Assembly (NCBI GenBank): GCA_944324635.1
Contig: CALUXC010000008.1
Coordinates: 1 to 64,000 of the forward strand
Origin: Candidatus Avelusimicrobium intestinipullorum
GTDB taxonomy: Bacteria > Elusimicrobiota > Elusimicrobia > Elusimicrobiales > Elusimicrobiaceae
Length of the DNA stretch: 64,000 nt
Reading direction: 5' to 3'
Of this stretch, positions 60,064-64,000 are shown in pieces; positions within the stretch are counted from its first letter, which is position 1, and each line of letters opens with the position of its first letter. The position numbers were made by a program, and so were the translations under genes. The notes beneath the pieces are model-generated. The model ran no database searches, had not been told where the DNA came from, and was given only the letters and a program-made list of their open reading frames with translations.

Positions 60064-61107
60064 CTATTGCCCTGCGTATTTGCGGATATCGTTGGCCAGC
60101 TGTTGGGCGTCCTGTTCGCGGGTGGCCCAGCTGGTGCAAATGCGAATAGCCGTCATGCCGCGTTCCAGGCGTTTAATGTGCGCGAAAGAATAGAATTCTT
60201 CCAAGCGCTTGACGGTTTTTTCGGGCATGATAGGGAACTGCTGGTTCGTGGGGGAATCGTACAAAAAGTCATACCCCGCGTCCAGGCAGGCGCGGCGGAT
60301 AATCTGGGCCATATCGTTGGCATGTTTGGAAATTTTGAAATACAAATCATTTTCAAACAAAGCCAAAAACTGAATTCCCAGCACGCGGCCTTTAGCCAGC
60401 ATGGCGCCTTTTTGTTTCATAAAGTAACGGAAATCTTTCTGCAGTTTAGGGTTGCAAATGACCACCGCTTCGCCCAATAGCGCACCGATTTTGGTGCCTC
60501 CGATGTAAAATACGTCACAGCAGGCGGCAATGTCGGCCAGGGTTAAGTCGTTCCCCGGGGCCTGTAAGCCGTAGCCCAGGCGGGCGCCGTCCATAAACAG
60601 GTAGAGGTTGTTTTCGTCACAGGCGCGGCGAATGGCGGAGAGTTCTTCTTTGGAATACAGCGTGCCGTATTCGGTCGGGAACGAAAGGTACACCAGCTTG
60701 GGCTGGGGGGCAAATTCGGGATTGTCGTCCTGCCAGTGTTCCTGGCAGCAGCGAGAAATTTGCTCCGGCGTGATTTTCCCGTTTTGTTCGCCCACGGCAA
60801 TTACGCGGTGGCCGGTAGCTTCTATGGCGCCGGTTTCATGCACGTTAATATGGCCGGACGAGGCGGAAATAACTCCCTGATAGGGGCGCAGGCAAGCGGC
60901 AATAACGGTGAGGTTGGTTTGCGTGCCGCCCGTAAGGAAATGCACTTCGGCCTGAGGGGCCTGGCAGCGGTCTTTAATTAAATCGGCCGCACGGCGGCAA
61001 TAAATATCCTGTCCGTATCCGGGCGTTTGTTCCAAATTGGTCAACGCGAGTTTTTCCAAAACGGCGGGGTGGGCCCCTTCACTGTAATCGCAGTTAAATC
61101 GGATCAT
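60064..61107 (-). CDS. Threonine aldolase-family PLP enzyme
   Basis: The 347-residue product matches low-specificity L-threonine aldolases (beta-eliminating lyase family), which split threonine or allo-threonine into glycine and acetaldehyde. Visible features are [17 protein letters not shown] at the start, [13 protein letters not shown] (about residues 57-69), [10 protein letters not shown], and the PLP lysine in [17 protein letters not shown] (about 198-214). CGAGGATG precedes the ATG, with a TATAAT box at 61142-61147 on the minus strand. Confidence 0.9.
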   Translation of the reverse strand: MIRFNCDYSEGAHPAVLEKLALTNLEQTPGYGQDIYCRRAADLIKDRCQAPQAEVHFLTGGTQTNLTVIAACLRPYQGVISASSGHINVHETGAIEATGHRVIAVGEQNGKITPEQISRCCQEHWQDDNPEFAPQPKLVYLSFPTEYGTLYSKEELSAIRRACDENNLYLFMDGARLGYGLQAPGNDLTLADIAACCDVFYIGGTKIGALLGEAVVICNPKLQKDFRYFMKQKGAMLAKGRVLGIQFLALFENDLYFKISKHANDMAQIIRRACLDAGYDFLYDSPTNQQFPIMPEKTVKRLEEFYSFAHIKRLERGMTAIRICTSWATREQDAQQLANDIRKYAGQ

Positions 61108-61141
61108 ACATCCTCGTTAAAACGGTAAAAATCAATGCCTT

Positions 61142-61147
61142 ATTATA
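61142..61147 (-). promoter_or_regulatory. -10 box of the aldolase-nfo unit
   Basis: On the minus strand TATAAT lies 34 bases upstream of the ATG, with a normal Shine-Dalgarno leader. Confidence 0.5.
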
Positions 61148-61172
61148 CCTTTTTCTAGCGTGTCGGCACGCA

Positions 61173-61484
61173 TTAGGAATGGGCGGCTTTTCTTCTTTCG
61201 GCGCGCAAGCGTGCATGGCGCTGGCGGAAAACGTCCAGCTTGGTATAGCGGATCATTAACATCAAATCAATCAGCACCATTACAAAGTTCAGCACGTAAA
61301 GCCAGAATACCAGGTCAAAATTGTACAGAATTTTGTGAATCATGCCGCAGATATAGGCAAATTCAATGGTAATCATAAACAGGAAACTTTTTCCTGCCGC
61401 GGTTTTGGTGCGCAGCGAACGGCTGATGTTAAACGGCCACGCCAAGCCAAAACCCAACATCATCAATGCTTCAAAAATACTCAT
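61173..61484 (-). CDS. Small PQ-loop-like (SemiSWEET-type) membrane protein
   Basis: The 103-residue product has three hydrophobic helices: LMMLGFGLAWPFNISRSL, FLFMITIEFAYICGMIHKIL and FWLYVLNFVMVLIDLMLMI. The first carries a Pro and is followed by a basic loop (SLRTKTAAGKS), which recalls PQ-loop/SemiSWEET proteins, where the bundle dimerises to move small sugars or amino acids. The C-terminus is very basic. AAGGAG precedes the ATG. The family call is tentative. Confidence 0.6.
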   Translation of the reverse strand: MSIFEALMMLGFGLAWPFNISRSLRTKTAAGKSFLFMITIEFAYICGMIHKILYNFDLVFWLYVLNFVMVLIDLMLMIRYTKLDVFRQRHARLRAERRKAAHS

Positions 61485-61551
61485 AAGGCTCCTTGTGCGA
61501 AACGGCGTCAGCGTCGCCCGTACCTATATATTTTACTTCTTTTGGAGGGCA

Positions 61552-61578
61552 CAAAAAACCCCGGGGCTTGCCCGGGGT
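61552..61578 (-). terminator. Terminator of the surface-repeat gene
   Basis: On the minus strand ACCCCGGG / CCCGGGGT is followed by six T. Confidence 0.88.
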
Positions 61579-61592
61579 GAGTGAAAGGGAAC

Positions 61593-62513
61593 TTAGAACC
61601 GCCCGTTTACCAGCACCATGACGGGGAACCAGCCGTTTTTGGCCATATTCACCAGCCCCACCTGCAGGCCGTAAATACTTTCGGCATAGTTAAACAACCC
61701 TAGCTGGAACCCTTCTATGCGCTGGGCTTCGTTGAAAAAGCCCACCTGGGCGCCCTTTATATAGGAAGTGGACACGTTGGCCGCCCCAAACTGAAGCCCC
61801 AATCCGCCGGCGTTTAATTCGGAGTAAAGCCCCAGCTGTGCGCCTGCGAAATCGCTTTCTACGGTGTTGAGCCAACCCAGCTGCAGCCCCGTAAAATAAC
61901 CCTGCGAAACCGTCACCCCGGCAAATTGCACGCCCGTAAAGTTCCCGGTCGTTTCGGCCGATAAAGCCCACTGCAGCCCCAGGAAGTTTCCATTTGTGGT
62001 GCTAAGGCCGCCAAATTGCACCCCGGTAAAATTATTTAAGCGGCTGGAAAAAGAAAGCTGGGCTCCAAAAAAGTCGCCTTCCACCTCGGATAATCCGCCC
62101 AACTGAAGGCCCATGTAATTTCCTTCCACTTGGGTGACCAGCCCCGTCTGCACGCCCATGGTGTCGCTGTGAGCCACGGAATGGAGGCCCAGCTGCAGGC
62201 CGCGCATTTTGTCCGTTTCGGAAATCATGCCCACCTGCACCCCGCTCATATCGCCCATTTTGGTGCGAATGCCGGCCAGGCTAAGGCCGATAAATTCGTC
62301 GCGCACTTCGCTTTGAATAAACGCCCATTGAAATCCGCGGAAAGTGTTCGCGCGGGAGCCAAAGGCCAGCTCAAAACCCGTCACGTGGTTGGGGTTATCG
62401 GGCGCGGAAACGGACATGTTGTCCCACAAAGATAATTTTACGGCCGCATCCTGATTGGCAAAAGCGGGCGTAACCGCCAGCAAAGCGGCAAAAGCTAAAA
62501 CTAATTTTTTCAT
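61593..62513 (-). CDS. Exported repeat protein (LA_2272-like surface repeats)
   Basis: The 306-residue product has a signal peptide (MKKLVLAFAALLAVTPAFA) and then about a dozen units of roughly 20 residues of the form GxFxGxQxGxxxxx, for example GNFTGVQFAGVTVSQGYFTG, SDFAGAQLGLYSE, IEGFQLGLFNYAESIYGLQV. This resembles the LA_2272-type surface repeat first noted in Leptospira and common in gut Bacteroidota. It probably forms a beta structure in the outer membrane and ends in a Phe (NGRF). I chose the ATG at 62513, where the signal peptide starts and GGGAG is upstream. The role is unknown. Confidence 0.78.
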   Translation of the reverse strand: MKKLVLAFAALLAVTPAFANQDAAVKLSLWDNMSVSAPDNPNHVTGFELAFGSRANTFRGFQWAFIQSEVRDEFIGLSLAGIRTKMGDMSGVQVGMISETDKMRGLQLGLHSVAHSDTMGVQTGLVTQVEGNYMGLQLGGLSEVEGDFFGAQLSFSSRLNNFTGVQFGGLSTTNGNFLGLQWALSAETTGNFTGVQFAGVTVSQGYFTGLQLGWLNTVESDFAGAQLGLYSELNAGGLGLQFGAANVSTSYIKGAQVGFFNEAQRIEGFQLGLFNYAESIYGLQVGLVNMAKNGWFPVMVLVNGRF

Positions 62514-62584
62514 AAAGTCTCCCAGGTAAAAATATGCAATTTTTCTATTGTATAAAATATGGGGACTTTTTCCCCGAGGATATG

Positions 62585-62610
62585 CAAAAAAAGGCCCGCC
62601 GAAGCGGGCC
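62585..62610 (-). terminator. Terminator of the right-edge autotransporter
   Basis: On the minus strand GGCCCGC / GCGGGCC is followed by eight T. Confidence 0.9.
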
Positions 62611-62632
62611 GTTAAAATCAAACACCGCTTTG

Positions 62633-64000
62633 CTAAAAGCGCAGCCGGCCGTCCAGACGAACGCCCCAGCCTTCCGTTTGGCCGCCTTCGGCAAAAGCGG
62701 AAAGGGCCGCGTAAAGCGTGTGGGGGGCATTCTCGTACGTGAGTCCGGCCGTAAAGCGCCCCGTGGTGCCGCGCAGCGAAAGGCCGTCTAAGCGGTGGCT
62801 TTCTATGACGGCTTTCCCTTGGCCGTTAAATTCATGCAGCAGTTCGGCCCCCACCTGCGGGGTGAATTGCCCAAACGCCAAGGCGCGGGCCGTCCACGTC
62901 AGGCCCAATGTGCCAAGCAAGCTGTCGCTTCCGGCCAAATAAATTTGTTCGCCCAAATTGTCCGTCAGACTGTCACCCGTAAGGTGCGTCCAGCGCAGGC
63001 GCGCTTGGGCGGCCAAATCCGGGTGAAGGGTATAACGGGCGGCCGTTTGCAAAGAGGTAAACACCCCTTCGTAATCAAAGTCGGCTCCCGTTTCATACGA
63101 GCCGCCATATCCCGTTTTTTGCCAGCCTACGCGCATATCGGCCGAGAGCTGCAGCCGCTCCGCCGCCTGCCAGGCTCCAAACAGACCGCCCGCCCAAGAA
63201 GTGGCGTCGCTTTGGGAGTGAACGGGGAAAGTGGTGTAATCCCCATAGCTGTAGCGGGCATAAAAGCCGCCCAAGAGGGCGTCTTTCTTGGCGTACAATC
63301 CGCCCAACACCGTGGTGGCATGCAGGCGCAGGCCGCTGCCCGTTTGATGTTCGGCATTTTCGTAGCCGCTTTGCAAGAATGTGCCGGTTTCTTGGGTGGA
63401 AGAAGCCGCTTGCGCTACGGCGTCGGTTAACAGCGAATCACCCGCATTGGCCAGGGCCAGGGCGGCCATGGCGGTTTGCGCATAGGATTCACCGCGCGGG
63501 GCAGAAAACCCGCCCGACAAAACCCAATTCGTCCAGCCGTCCGTCTGGTTTTCGGGAGAGAGGGCATAGGTGTACACGCCCGAGTCCACCGAGTGAAGCG
63601 TAAAGAGGGAGGTGTCGTCCGGCGTGCGAATCATCACGTGCCTGTTCACGTCTTCTATTCCCTGCACATACACTTCCGCCCGGTCAACGGTTTGGGCAAA
63701 AGTAACGGACGTGTTAGCACCGGAAATAAGATAGGGTCTGTCAAAGCCGTTTAATTGAAGGGGATTAGTGCTTTGGAAATTGAGCAAGGTCAGCTGGTTG
63801 TTTCCGCCGTTGCCCCCGTAAATGGTGCCGCCGACGTATGTTTTTCCAGCCAGCGTGACGGTGTTGTTGCCGCTTTGGGCGGCGGAAGAAGCGTAAATAT
63901 CACCGGAGACGGACGTGTCTTGCAAAATAACCTCGTTTCGCAAAGACGAGCTCTGCGCCCCAATGGCTTGCCCGCCATACACGTCGCCGGCCACTTGCGC
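62633..64000 (-). CDS. Autotransporter-type outer-membrane protein, 5' part outside the window
   Basis: The frame is open across the right edge; 455 residues of the C-terminal part are visible. The passenger end has the GDVYGGQ / GTIYGGNGGNNQLTL pattern of beta-helix autotransporters. The barrel (last 270 residues or so) contains GSGLRLHATTVLGGLYAKKD, ARYSYGDYTTFPVHSQSD and ends in RLRF. It is clearly a paralogue of the 55259 gene, which has AKYAGGSYETFPIKVNGSA at the matching place. No start can be given; a GTG at 63994 is internal. Confidence 0.85.
   Translation of the reverse strand, partial: AQVAGDVYGGQAIGAQSSSLRNEVILQDTSVSGDIYASSAAQSGNNTVTLAGKTYVGGTIYGGNGGNNQLTLLNFQSTNPLQLNGFDRPYLISGANTSVTFAQTVDRAEVYVQGIEDVNRHVMIRTPDDTSLFTLHSVDSGVYTYALSPENQTDGWTNWVLSGGFSAPRGESYAQTAMAALALANAGDSLLTDAVAQAASSTQETGTFLQSGYENAEHQTGSGLRLHATTVLGGLYAKKDALLGGFYARYSYGDYTTFPVHSQSDATSWAGGLFGAWQAAERLQLSADMRVGWQKTGYGGSYETGADFDYEGVFTSLQTAARYTLHPDLAAQARLRWTHLTGDSLTDNLGEQIYLAGSDSLLGTLGLTWTARALAFGQFTPQVGAELLHEFNGQGKAVIESHRLDGLSLRGTTGRFTAGLTYENAPHTLYAALSAFAEGGQTEGWGVRLDGRLRF

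Noticed and set aside
1-64000. CRISPR array, prophage or insertion sequence
   Set aside because: No regularly spaced repeats, cas genes, integrase, transposase or phage structural genes were found. The only notable repeats are terminators, operator-like repeats and protein-coding repeats.

Overview
The window is dense bacterial chromosome with short intergenic gaps and hairpin terminators between units. It codes for a Gram-negative (diderm) cell: Lnt, SecA, two autotransporter-type beta barrels, a repeat surface protein and a lipoprotein. Two isolated type IV pilin genes, a mannose-family PTS operon carrying hprK, rapZ and hpf, and secreted proteins of unclear family fit an Elusimicrobiota-like, host-associated anaerobe best. 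That placement is an inference from gene content; no rRNA gene is present to settle it.

Layout. 0-4.3 kb: glmU-prs-rplY-pth, then a lone pilin. 4.3-8.2 kb (minus): zapA-rarA-xseA-xseB-tlyA. 8.2-11.9 kb: pheS-pheT plus a small coiled-coil gene. 12-14 kb: yjbQ-ybgC, a membrane-anchored protein and tRNA-Gly. 14-15.3 kb: an A+T-richer HxlR regulator/metallo-hydrolase divergon. 15.4-18 kb: an ankyrin-like secreted protein, an HD dNTPase and coaD. 18-22.2 kb: a terminated leader transcript followed by a 1278-residue MFS fusion protein. 22.3-25.1 kb (minus): NifU-like, PHP and SulP genes. 25.2-27.2 kb: three small secreted proteins. 27.2-36.1 kb: secA, a Cys-rich protein, lnt, prfB, hemW, a CofE-like gene, mscL and a GDPD. 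36.1-38 kb: folD-lipoprotein and a second pilin. 38.1-46.7 kb (minus): hpf-hprK-rapZ-EIIA-EIIB-EIIC-EIID-ptsH-ptsI-lepA. 47-53.2 kb: a tandem-repeat mini-protein, smc, a phosphoesterase and a GT-C transferase. 53.3-55.1 kb: an A+T-rich GT2 gene bounded by a repeated terminator next to tRNA-Ala. 55.2-64 kb: two paralogous autotransporters, a repeat-rich surface protein, a methyltransferase, nfo, a threonine aldolase and a PQ-loop-like protein.

How the genes work together. The 38-46.7 kb operon is a complete sugar phosphorelay (EI, HPr, EIIA-D) with the HPr kinase and RapZ that would control it, plus ribosome hibernation (HPF) and elongation (LepA) factors. Housekeeping genes are grouped by shared promoters; surface proteins cluster at the right-hand end.

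The most notable signals are: (1) nine genes with a -10-like box ending 6-8 nt before the ATG and no Shine-Dalgarno sequence, suggesting frequent leaderless transcripts; (2) the signal peptide + helical region + duplicated beta domain + MFS fusion, preceded by a strong terminator in its leader; (3) the regulator-rich PTS operon; (4) the repeat-bounded glycosyltransferase island beside tRNA-Ala; (5) a small basic protein made of two copies of one motif. No transposase, integrase, prophage or CRISPR array was seen.
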